Below, one piece after another: positions 6,445 through 14,704 of a stretch of DNA of 64,000 bases. The position numbers were made by a program, and so were the translations under genes. The DNA lies in assembly GCF_900107245.1 (NCBI RefSeq), contig NZ_FNPG01000009.1, positions 1 to 64,000 on the forward strand, given 5' to 3'. Position 1 is the first letter of the stretch, and every line of letters starts with the position of its first letter. The stretch comes from Lachnobacterium bovis DSM 14045 (GTDB lineage: Bacteria > Bacillota > Clostridia > Lachnospirales > Lachnospiraceae). The notes below the pieces were generated by a model. The model did no database searches, was not told where the DNA came from, and worked only from the letters and a program-made list of their open reading frames with translations.

Positions 6445-9135
6445 TTAAACTAAAACTTTTTCTTTTTTGCTTTTTGAAGATAATAAAATCTCCATTGATT
6501 TTCTTTCTTCTCTTTCTTTAATGGATGCCTGCGCTGCGGCGAGTCTTGCGATAGGTACGCGGAATGGGCTACAGCTTACATAATCCAAGCCAATCTTATG
6601 ACAGAACTCAACTGATGATGGATCTCCTCCATGTTCTCCACAAATACCAATGTGTAATGATGGATTAACTGGTCTACCAAGTTTAATTGTCATTTCTAAC
6701 AATTTACCAACACCTGTCTGATCTAATTTAGAGAATGGATCGTTTTCAAAAATCTTATTATCATAGTATGCATCTAAGAATTTTCCAGCATCATCTCTTG
6801 AGAATCCATATGTCATCTGTGTTAAATCGTTTGTACCAAAGCAGAAGAAATCAGCTTCGCTTGCAATTTCATTAGCTGTAAGTGCAGCTCTTGGAATTTC
6901 AATCATTGTACCTACTTCATATTTGATATCGCTATTTGCTTTTCTAATTTCCTCATCTGCTGTTTCTACAACAATTTTCTTAACGAATTTTAATTCTTTT
7001 ACATCACATACAAGTGGAATCATGATTTCTGGACGTAAATCCCAATCTTTATGTTCATTATGAACTTCGATTGCTGCACGAATTACAGCTTTTGTCTGCA
7101 TTCTTGCAATTTCAGGATAAGCAACTGTTAATCTACATCCTCTGTGTCCCATCATTGGGTTAAATTCATGTAATCCATCAATAATGTCTTTAATTTCATC
7201 AACAGATTTTCCTTTTGCTTCTGCTAATTTTTTGATATCAGCTTCTTCTGTTGGAACAAACTCATGAAGTGGTGGATCAAGGAATCTAATTGTAACAGGA
7301 TTTCCTTCAAGTGCTTCATAAAGTGCTTTAAAGTCTCCTTGCTGGTAAGGCAAAATCTTATCGAGTGCTTCAACTCTTTCTTCTACTGTATCTGAACAAA
7401 TCATTTCTCTAAATGCTGCAATCCTATCAGCCTCAAAGAACATATGCTCTGTTCTACATAAACCAATACCTTCTGCTCCTAATTCTCTTGCTTTCTTAGC
7501 ATCACGAGGAGTATCAGCATTTGTTCTAACTTTTAATCTTCTAAATTTATCTGCCCAAGCCATGATTCTTCCAAATTCACCTGCAATTTGAGCATCAACT
7601 GTTGGAATTACACCATCATAGATGTTACCTGTTGAACCATCAATTGAGATAATATCTCCTTCATGATATTCTTTTCCACCTAATTTAAAGCGTTTATTTT
7701 CTTCATCCATTGTGATATCGCCACAACCAGCTACACAACATTCACCCATTCCTCTTGCAACTACGGCTGCATGTGATGTCATACCGCCACGAACTGTTAA
7801 GATACCTTGAGCAGACTTCATACCTGTGATATCTTCTGGTGATGTCTCTAAACGAACAAGAATAACATCTTCACCCCTGTTAGCCCATTCTACAGCATCG
7901 TCAGCTGTAAATACTACTTTACCACATGCTGCACCAGGAGAAGCTCCTAGTCCTTTACCCATTGGAGTTGCTGCTTTTAATGCTTTTACATCAAACTGTG
8001 GATGTAATAATGTATCTAAGTTACGAGGATCAATCATTGATACAGCTTCTTCTTCTGTTCTCATTCCTTCATCAACTAAATCGCAAGCGATTTTTAAAGC
8101 AGCCTGAGCAGTTCTCTTTCCGTTTCTTGTCTGTAACATATATAATTTACCATTTTCTACAGTAAATTCCATATCCTGCATATCTCTATAATGTTTTTCA
8201 AGGATCTGACAAACATCTTTAAACTGTGCAAATGCTTCTGGGAACTTCTGTTCCATTTCACTGATTCTCATTGGTGTTCTTACACCGGCTACTACGTCTT
8301 CACCTTGGGCATTTGTTAAGAATTCACCAAATAAGCCTCTTTCACCTGTTGCAGGATCTCTTGTGAATGCTACACCTGTTCCACAATCATCTCCCATGTT
8401 ACCAAATGCCATTGACTGAACGTTTACAGCTGTTCCCCATGAATAAGGAATATCATTATCTCTTCTATATACGTTAGCTCTTGGGTTATCCCATGAACGG
8501 AATACAGCTTTAATAGCTCCCATTAACTGTTCTTTTGGATCATCTGGGAATGGTTCTCCTACTTTTTCTTTATATTCATCTTTAAACTGATATGCTAATT
8601 CTTTCAAATCATCAGCTGTAAGTTCAACATCTTGTTTAACTCCACGATTATCTTTCATTTTGTCGATTAATTCTTCAAAATATTTTTTACCAACTTCCAT
8701 TACAACGTCTGAATACATTTGAATAAAACGTCTGTAGCAATCCCATGCCCATCTTGGATTATTAGATTTTTTAGAAATTACATCGACTACATCTTCATTT
8801 AAACCTAAGTTTAAAATTGTATCCATCATACCAGGCATTGAAGCTCTCGCACCTGAACGAACAGATACTAATAATGGATTTTCCTTGTCACCAAACTTTT
8901 TACCTGTAATTTTTTCCATCTTTGCAATATACTCATTAATCTGTCCACGTATTTCTTGGTTAATTTCTCTGCCATCCTCATAGTACTGTGTACATGCCTC
9001 GGTAGTAATTGTAAATCCCTGAGGAACTGGTAAACCAATATTAGTCATCTCGGCTAAGTTAGCTCCTTTTCCTCCAAGTAATTCTCTCATGTCAGCATTA
9101 CCTTCTGTGAATAAATAAACCCATTTCTTTGCCAT
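6445..9135 (-). CDS. ppdK: Pyruvate, phosphate dikinase
   Basis: The 896-residue cytoplasmic enzyme interconverts pyruvate + ATP + phosphate and phosphoenolpyruvate + AMP + pyrophosphate. All three domains are present: the N-terminal ATP-grasp part (LLGGKGANLAEM near residue 20; SVRSGARASMPGMMDT near 95), the swivelling phosphohistidine domain with GGMTSHAAVVARGMG around residue 450, and the C-terminal TIM barrel ending in FGTNDLTQMTYGFSRDD and GICGEHGGDP. Length matches the family. ATG at 9135 is preferred over the one at 9144 because AGGAGG lies eight bases before it. In anaerobes the enzyme often works in glycolysis or gluconeogenesis with pyrophosphate. It is transcribed alone, with its own terminator. 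Confidence 0.97.
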   Translation of the reverse strand: MAKKWVYLFTEGNADMRELLGGKGANLAEMTNIGLPVPQGFTITTEACTQYYEDGREINQEIRGQINEYIAKMEKITGKKFGDKENPLLVSVRSGARASMPGMMDTILNLGLNEDVVDVISKKSNNPRWAWDCYRRFIQMYSDVVMEVGKKYFEELIDKMKDNRGVKQDVELTADDLKELAYQFKDEYKEKVGEPFPDDPKEQLMGAIKAVFRSWDNPRANVYRRDNDIPYSWGTAVNVQSMAFGNMGDDCGTGVAFTRDPATGERGLFGEFLTNAQGEDVVAGVRTPMRISEMEQKFPEAFAQFKDVCQILEKHYRDMQDMEFTVENGKLYMLQTRNGKRTAQAALKIACDLVDEGMRTEEEAVSMIDPRNLDTLLHPQFDVKALKAATPMGKGLGASPGAACGKVVFTADDAVEWANRGEDVILVRLETSPEDITGMKSAQGILTVRGGMTSHAAVVARGMGECCVAGCGDITMDEENKRFKLGGKEYHEGDIISIDGSTGNIYDGVIPTVDAQIAGEFGRIMAWADKFRRLKVRTNADTPRDAKKARELGAEGIGLCRTEHMFFEADRIAAFREMICSDTVEERVEALDKILPYQQGDFKALYEALEGNPVTIRFLDPPLHEFVPTEEADIKKLAEAKGKSVDEIKDIIDGLHEFNPMMGHRGCRLTVAYPEIARMQTKAVIRAAIEVHNEHKDWDLRPEIMIPLVCDVKELKFVKKIVVETADEEIRKANSDIKYEVGTMIEIPRAALTANEIASEADFFCFGTNDLTQMTYGFSRDDAGKFLDAYYDNKIFENDPFSKLDQTGVGKLLEMTIKLGRPVNPSLHIGICGEHGGDPSSVEFCHKIGLDYVSCSPFRVPIARLAAAQASIKEREERKSMEILLSSKSKKEKVLV

Positions 9136-9435
9136 TTTACACATCCTCCTAATACTTCATTTTTACCCTCTTTTAACATTTTTCAGTAAAATGTATAACC
9201 AATACTATATTTCGTGCGATTTTTTAGTTATATCGTACATATTAATTTTAACACACTTAGGATGTTTTACAAGTATTTTTTTTAAATTCATCATATTTTT
9301 TATTGTTTTTTGTATACTGTACGCTTTATTCGCTATTGTCGTATTTATTTGCCTGCTTCTTTATATTTTCCGACTTTTTGTTTTTACAAAAAAAAGAATT
9401 CAACTAACTAGTAATTTTAAATTTTCTAAAAATTA
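9136..9435. other. Intergenic region between ppdK and the GHKL kinase gene
   Basis: This 300-base AT-rich gap should hold the ppdK promoter. TATAAC near 9228 and TATACA near 9192 (minus strand) are -10 candidates without good -35 boxes. A plus-strand open frame at 9191-9439 is low-complexity and hydrophobic, has no RBS, and is not accepted as a gene. Confidence 0.4.
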
Positions 9436-9457
9436 CTAACAATTAATTTGAATTCTT
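9394..9457 (-). terminator. Terminator overlapping the end of the GHKL kinase gene
   Basis: AAGAATTCAA and TTGAATTCTT form the base of a long hairpin, and TAGTAATTTT/AAAAATTACTA forms its upper stem. On the minus strand it is followed by eight T. The upper stem includes the kinase stop codon region. Confidence 0.75.
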
Positions 9458-10473
9458 GTTATAAATGTCTTACCATGTTGAATAAATTTTATTTTACCAT
9501 TATATTTTTCTACAATATGACATACTGTTTTAACTCCATTACCACCATTTTCTTTATCGGTAACAGGCATTCCTTTCTCATCAAATAATACCTTCCTTCC
9601 ACAATAATTTTCCATCTTTATATCAATTGTATCAGAACTTGTATCATAATCGAGATATAAACGTATAACTGGTTGATCATCTATTTGTGCTTCTTTATAA
9701 CTGTACGCCATCCTAGATGACTCAATTGCATTCTCTAGCAATGCTGCCATTATATACACTATTTCCTTTGAATCTAAACTAATTTGAACCGGCACCAAAG
9801 TCCTTACAAACAGTTTACAATTATTCTGTCTTGCTTTCTCATCAAATAAAATCAGAACTCCTTTTATTGTTTGATTGGCACAATTACTATATGATTTTTC
9901 AGAATAATCTATTTGCCCATTAACTCTTTCTATATACTCTAGTGCATCATCATACTGTTTCTGTTCTATATACTTCATCAACATAAGCACATGCCTATTC
10001 ATTTTAGAATAATAATTTTGAATTATGCTATTTTTTTCTCTATACAACATTACCTGTTCATCGTATCTTAAAGCATATTCCTTTTTTTGTACATTATGTT
10101 GCTCTATTAAATCTTCTTTGTTCTTTTGGAATTCAATTAATTCATAGTTTAAAAGGCCTGCAATGCATATAATTGAAGGATATATTATAGGATAATAATG
10201 TAATAACCCGCGTGCACAAAAACTTATTCTTTCCTTTAACGGTGACCACATCAATACAATTGTAACTATTTCTAGCGGGAAAAAAAACATTATTCCATTT
10301 TTTATTCCAATAATATTCATCAAAAATAATGAATTGACTAATATTCCAACAAAGCCCAATTCACAATACTCTTGTGTCAATCTTTCTGTTACACACATAT
10401 AAAAAAAGATTATACAAAAAGCATATAAAATTAACACAGCCATCAATTTATATATTATTCTTTCTTGTAACAT
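9436..10473 (-). CDS. Orphan GHKL-family sensor histidine kinase
   Basis: The 345-residue protein has about four membrane helices (near residues 11-28, 40-57, 61-76 and 92-109), a short coiled coil, and a phosphoacceptor-like segment with H161 (YYSKMNRHVLML). A GHKL ATPase follows: an N-box ALLENAIESS near 242 and a glycine box NGGNGVKT near 317. This is the build of AgrC/ComD-type kinases that sense peptides, or of related kinases in Clostridia. The RBS GAGGAA lies before the ATG. No response regulator or peptide-precursor gene is adjacent, so the partner must be elsewhere. It has four rather than the usual six or so helices. Confidence 0.8.
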   Translation of the reverse strand: MLQERIIYKLMAVLILYAFCIIFFYMCVTERLTQEYCELGFVGILVNSLFLMNIIGIKNGIMFFFPLEIVTIVLMWSPLKERISFCARGLLHYYPIIYPSIICIAGLLNYELIEFQKNKEDLIEQHNVQKKEYALRYDEQVMLYREKNSIIQNYYSKMNRHVLMLMKYIEQKQYDDALEYIERVNGQIDYSEKSYSNCANQTIKGVLILFDEKARQNNCKLFVRTLVPVQISLDSKEIVYIMAALLENAIESSRMAYSYKEAQIDDQPVIRLYLDYDTSSDTIDIKMENYCGRKVLFDEKGMPVTDKENGGNGVKTVCHIVEKYNGKIKFIQHGKTFITRIQINC

Positions 10474-10492
10474 TTACTTCCTCATTAACTTT

Positions 10493-10530
10493 AAAAGGTA
10501 GATCAATTAGTAACCATTGACCTACCTTTT
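10493..10530 (-). terminator. Terminator of glyS
   Basis: AAAAGGTAGATCAAT and ATTGACCTACCTTTT pair almost completely around an eight-base loop. The hairpin lies 19 bases past the glyS stop codon. Confidence 0.75.
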
Positions 10531-10548
10531 AATTACTAAAGCTTTTAA

Positions 10549-11946
10549 TTAGAATTTGAACTTATCTGCAAAATATGCATCTAAATCTTCGATTTTAATT
10601 CTTTCCTGTTGCATTGTATCACGATCACGTACTGTTACTGCATGATCTTCTTCTGAATCAAAGTCATATGTAACACAGAAAGGTGTACCAATTTCATCCT
10701 GACGACGGTAACGTTTTCCAATTGTACCTCTATCATCATATTCACAGTTATATTGTTTAGATAACTGTTCAAATACTTTTTCTGCACTTTCGTTTAATTT
10801 CTTAGAAAGTGGTAATACACCAATTTTAACTGGTGCTAATGCTGGATGGAAATGGAAAACAGTTCTAACATCAGGTTTTTCTTCTGTACCAATGTTTTCT
10901 TCATCATATGCAGCACATAAGAATGCTAATACTACACGGTCTGCACCTAATGATGGTTCGATAACGTATGGTAAGTATTTTTCGCCTTTTTGATCATCAA
11001 AGTATGTTAAATCCTGTCCTGAAACATTCTGATGACATTTTAAATCATAGTCTGTTCTATCAGCGATTCCCCATAATTCACCCCATCCGAATGGGAACAT
11101 GAATTCAATATCAGTTGTACCTTTTGAATAGAATGATAATTCATCCTGATCATGGTCTCTTAATCTGATTTCGTCTTCTTTAATTCCTAATGATAATAAC
11201 CATTCTTTACAGAAGCTTCTCCAATAGTGGAACCATTCCATATCTGTTCCTGGCTCACAGAAGAATTCTAACTCCATTTGCTCGAATTCTCTTGTACGGA
11301 ATGTGAAGTTACCCGGTGTAATCTCATTTCTAAATGATTTACCAACCTGTCCAATACCAAATGGAATCTTCTTTCTAGATGTTCTTTGAACGTTCTTAAA
11401 GTTGACAAAAATTCCTTGTGCAGTTTCAGGACGAAGATATACTGTATTTTTAGCATCTTCTGTTACACCCTGAAATGTTTTAAACATTAAGTTGAACTGT
11501 CTGATATCTGTGAAATCATGAGCTCCACATGAAGGACATTTAATTTCATGTTCTTTAATGAAATCTTGCATTGCCTCATTTGTCCATCCATCTACAGATG
11601 TCTCTAATTCAATATCGTTTTTAGCTGCAAATTCCTCGATAATTTTATCAGCTCTAAATCTCTCGTGACATTCTTTACAATCCATAAGTGGATCTGAGAA
11701 TCCGCCTAAGTGACCTGATGCAACCCATGTCTGTGGATTCATAAGAATGGCACAGTCAACACCTACATTATACTTATTCTCTTGGATGAACTTTTTCCAC
11801 CAAGCTTTTTTTACATTATTTTTTAATTCTACACCTAAATTACCGTAGTCCCAAGTATTAGCAAGACCTCCATAAATTTCAGAGCCAGGATATACAAATC
11901 CTCTTGCTTTAGCTACTTGTACAATTTTATCCATGGTTTTCTCCAT
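10549..11946 (-). CDS. glyS: Glycyl-tRNA synthetase, dimeric type
   Basis: The enzyme charges tRNA-Gly. At about 465 residues it is the single-chain, alpha2 class II form (archaeal/eukaryotic type, as in many Firmicutes), not the tetrameric GlyQ/GlyS form. Class II motifs are clear: [19 protein letters not shown] (motif 2 region, near residue 215) and [10 protein letters not shown] (motif 3, near 335). Zinc-type cysteine pairs CKEC and CPSC lie in the insertion. The C-terminal anticodon-binding domain ([12 protein letters not shown]) follows. ATG at 11946 is preferred to 11964 because AGAGGA lies nine bases upstream. No T-box leader is present in the 75 bases upstream. Confidence 0.96.
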   Translation of the reverse strand: MEKTMDKIVQVAKARGFVYPGSEIYGGLANTWDYGNLGVELKNNVKKAWWKKFIQENKYNVGVDCAILMNPQTWVASGHLGGFSDPLMDCKECHERFRADKIIEEFAAKNDIELETSVDGWTNEAMQDFIKEHEIKCPSCGAHDFTDIRQFNLMFKTFQGVTEDAKNTVYLRPETAQGIFVNFKNVQRTSRKKIPFGIGQVGKSFRNEITPGNFTFRTREFEQMELEFFCEPGTDMEWFHYWRSFCKEWLLSLGIKEDEIRLRDHDQDELSFYSKGTTDIEFMFPFGWGELWGIADRTDYDLKCHQNVSGQDLTYFDDQKGEKYLPYVIEPSLGADRVVLAFLCAAYDEENIGTEEKPDVRTVFHFHPALAPVKIGVLPLSKKLNESAEKVFEQLSKQYNCEYDDRGTIGKRYRRQDEIGTPFCVTYDFDSEEDHAVTVRDRDTMQQERIKIEDLDAYFADKFKF

Positions 11947-11980
11947 AACAGATTTTCCTCTCATTCTCAGTGATTTTTAT

Positions 11981-12004
11981 AAAAATATTAGGAATAATCC
12001 TAAT
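11981..12004 (-). terminator. Short terminator after the lipoprotein gene
   Basis: On the minus strand ATTAGGA and TCCTAAT pair around four bases, followed by ATTTTTAT. The stem is only seven base pairs, so termination may be partial and allow read-through into glyS. Confidence 0.5.
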
Positions 12005-12021
12005 GACTTTTAGCAATATTA

Positions 12022-12858
12022 TTAATCAAATACAACGTATGTGAAAACATCTGAAATCTGTGAAGATGAACTTAATTTATCTTCTTTAAAATTGAATTTA
12101 ACATCTTCTTCTTTGTCTTTTCCTACTTCAAGATCTTTTTCATCTACGCTTCCATCAGATTGTACTTTGTCTTTTTTACTTTTTTTAGATGACTTATCTT
12201 TTGATATAGAATTCTTATCTGATGACTTCTTATTTGATGAATCCTTATCTGACTCTTTCTTATCAGGTATTTTATCAAGCAAATTAGTGTTTTCTTTAAT
12301 GTCAACAGTATTATCATTGACTAATTCTACATCCTTTGCTGATGTATATTTAATTGTACCTGAAATATTAACTCTTGTATTAGCTTTAATTATAACAATC
12401 TTATCCGAATTGTTTTCTAAAACCTTATTACATGATACTTTCTTAACAGGCTTATTGTCCTCAATTTTAACAAAATTAGTGTCTATAGAATAACCTTCAG
12501 CTACTGCATCAGAAACACTTCCTACAAACAAATCAATATCATTAAATTTCGAATAATCTTTATATGATTTATACGAAATAGTTAAAATTGCATTGTCATT
12601 ATTAAATTCAAGTTCTTTTAGCTTGATAGCCTTCGAATCCATTTTTTTGTTATAGTCATCAATTCTTTGATTGACGTATTTTCTAAATGATTCTTTACTA
12701 TATTCGTGTGTATCAAATGCCTCTATATCCTTTGATACAACCCCTCCATCACTTTCTATAAATAGTGTACTCTTCTTTGCTTCGTAATTCTTACCACACC
12801 CTGTACACATTCCCAGCACTAGTACAAACACTGGAATTATCATAAATAATCTTTTCAT
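12022..12858 (-). CDS. Hypothetical lipoprotein
   Basis: The 278-residue protein starts with a lipoprotein signal peptide (hydrophobic to about residue 17, then CTGC). The lipidated cysteine is probably C21, though C18 is possible. An external domain of about 170 residues follows, then a long lysine/serine/aspartate-rich linker (about 205-255, with KKESDKDSSNKKSSDK-like runs) and a hydrophobic end (DVFTYVVFD). I recognise no family. It lies between recO and glyS, transcribed in the same direction, with a weak terminator after it. The RBS is AGGAAA before the ATG. The role is unknown. Confidence 0.75.
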   Translation of the reverse strand: MKRLFMIIPVFVLVLGMCTGCGKNYEAKKSTLFIESDGGVVSKDIEAFDTHEYSKESFRKYVNQRIDDYNKKMDSKAIKLKELEFNNDNAILTISYKSYKDYSKFNDIDLFVGSVSDAVAEGYSIDTNFVKIEDNKPVKKVSCNKVLENNSDKIVIIKANTRVNISGTIKYTSAKDVELVNDNTVDIKENTNLLDKIPDKKESDKDSSNKKSSDKNSISKDKSSKKSKKDKVQSDGSVDEKDLEVGKDKEEDVKFNFKEDKLSSSSQISDVFTYVVFD

Positions 12859-12892
12859 GTTTTTTCCTACCTTCTTGTCCGTTACTTAAGCA

Positions 12893-13651
12893 TTAACTCT
12901 TGTAATTATACACGTCTTGTTCTATTATTTCAAGAGACTTAAACCTATGCTGTATGTGATAATCAATAAATTTTTTTATTATATAACTTAATTCACTTAA
13001 AATTTCATCCGTCAATTTAAAAGTATATAATTTTTCAATTCGTTGACTGATTATATACTGCATAGTATATCGTGTGGCATCTGAAATCTTATAAACATGT
13101 ATATCTTTCTTACATTTTTGACATACAATACCTGAACGCTCTATGGAAAAATAATTAAGCTTTTCTGTCGTATGACATCCTATGCAATGAAACATCATCG
13201 GAGCAATTCCTTCAATCGTAAGCGCCTTTAATTCAAAAATCGCCTTCACTAGTTTATTATCAAACCGTGGACTCTCTAACGCACGCAGTGACTGATAAAT
13301 AAGCTTTAAGAATTCTAAGTTTTCTACATTTTCCTGGCAGAAATAACTTGCAAATTCTAAAAAATAAAATCCATAATACGCAGTAGAAATATCGTTTGCC
13401 AAATCTCTGAAATAATTTTGTATGTTAGCTTTAGACAATGTATATGCATTCTTTCCCTGATAAAGTTCAAATTCGCCAAAACAAAATGGATTAGCTGCTG
13501 CCACCAATTGATTATTTGGCCTTCTTGCACCCTTTGCAAACGCAACTATTTTTCCTCTTTCCCGAGTTAAAATGCTTAATCTCTTATCATAATCGCCCAC
13601 AGGCATAGCCGACAATACTATGCCTTTTAATACTAAATTATTATTAATCAT
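12893..13651 (-). CDS. recO: DNA repair protein RecO
   Basis: The 252-residue protein acts in RecFOR recombinational repair, loading RecA on SSB-coated single strands. The N-terminal OB fold (KGIVLSAMPVGDYDKRLSIL, residues 9-28) and the phrase FAKGARRPNNQL are typical. The zinc site is CIGC near residue 154 and CQKC near 179. Length matches the family. It starts five bases after the era stop codon, so the two are an operon. The RBS is weak, which suggests coupled translation. Confidence 0.93.
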   Translation of the reverse strand: MINNNLVLKGIVLSAMPVGDYDKRLSILTRERGKIVAFAKGARRPNNQLVAAANPFCFGEFELYQGKNAYTLSKANIQNYFRDLANDISTAYYGFYFLEFASYFCQENVENLEFLKLIYQSLRALESPRFDNKLVKAIFELKALTIEGIAPMMFHCIGCHTTEKLNYFSIERSGIVCQKCKKDIHVYKISDATRYTMQYIISQRIEKLYTFKLTDEILSELSYIIKKFIDYHIQHRFKSLEIIEQDVYNYKS

Positions 13652-13656
13652 AACAA

Positions 13657-14568
13657 TTAATTTTCATCTTTAAAGCCAAAGTTCTTGATTAAGAAATCGC
13701 TATCTCTCCAATCTTTTTTGACTTTAACCCATAATTTAAGATTTACTTTTGCATCTAATAATCTTTCAATTTCAAAGCGTGCATTTGTTCCTATTTTCTT
13801 AAGCATTGCACCTTGTTTTCCGATAATGATACCTTTATGTGAATTCTTCTCACATACAATTGTCGCATCAATATCATAAATCAATCCAGATTTATTTTTT
13901 CTTGTTTTCATTGAATCAATTCCAACAGCAATACCATGTGGTACTTCTTCATCTAATGCATGTAAAGCTTTTTCACGAATAATTTCTGCGCAAATTGCTC
14001 TTTCAGGTTGATCAGTTATAGTATCTTCATCGTAGAATTGTGGCCCATAAGGCATATACTTAAAAATACTATCTATAACATCATCTATATTATTACCTCT
14101 GAGTGCTGATGTTGGAATAATTTCTGCAAAATCATATAGTTTTCTGTAAGTATCAATATATTCAAGTACCTTATCTTTTTCTACAGTATCAACTTTGTTA
14201 ATAATTAAAATAACTGGTGTGGTAACTTTCTTTAATTGTTCTATAATATGTTGTTCGCCTGCGCCAACATATGTCGAAGGTTCTACCAACCATAAAATAA
14301 CATCTACTTCTTTTAATGTTTTTTCAGCTACATTCACCATAAATTGGCCTAGCTTATTCTTGGCTTTATGAATTCCAGGTGTGTCTAAAAAAACTAATTG
14401 TCCCCTTGACATATCTGTATAAACTGTTTGAATTCTATTTCTTGTTGTTTGAGGCTTATTTGATGTTATCGCAATTTTTTGTCCAATAATTTTATTCATT
14501 AATGTTGATTTTCCAACATTGGGTCTTCCAATAATTGTAACAAATCCTGATTTAAAACTTTCGTTCAT
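13657..14568 (-). CDS. era: GTPase Era
   Basis: The roughly 303-residue GTPase binds 16S rRNA and assists small-subunit maturation. G1 is GRPNVGKST at residues 14-22, G3 is DTPG in LVFLDTPGIHKAKN, G4 is NKVD, and the C-terminal KH domain carries GIIIGKQGAMLKKIG. The frame is open upstream to a TTG at 14589. The ATG at 14568 gives the usual Era start and length, although its RBS (GAAAG) is weak and GGAG suits neither start perfectly. It is first in an era-recO operon. Confidence 0.95.
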   Translation of the reverse strand: MNESFKSGFVTIIGRPNVGKSTLMNKIIGQKIAITSNKPQTTRNRIQTVYTDMSRGQLVFLDTPGIHKAKNKLGQFMVNVAEKTLKEVDVILWLVEPSTYVGAGEQHIIEQLKKVTTPVILIINKVDTVEKDKVLEYIDTYRKLYDFAEIIPTSALRGNNIDDVIDSIFKYMPYGPQFYDEDTITDQPERAICAEIIREKALHALDEEVPHGIAVGIDSMKTRKNKSGLIYDIDATIVCEKNSHKGIIIGKQGAMLKKIGTNARFEIERLLDAKVNLKLWVKVKKDWRDSDFLIKNFGFKDEN

Positions 14569-14704
14569 TATCTTTCGTATAAACGCCAATTGCGCCTATA
14601 CTCTCCTTTCTTCTATTGCATTTGACTTTTATATTAACACTTTATATTTGATCATTGAGTCTATCTTCTAAAAACACACACTCGCTTATACATTACGTTA
14701 CTAG

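Noticed and set aside
9191-9439. 82-codon hydrophobic plus-strand frame
   Set aside because: It consists of low-complexity Phe/Ile/Leu codons from a T-rich gap, has no RBS, and overlaps the terminator of the GHKL kinase gene.
11947-12021. T-box or other riboswitch upstream of glyS
   Set aside because: The gap of about 75 bases is too short, and no T-box core sequence is seen. The hairpin there is better explained as the lipoprotein gene's terminator.
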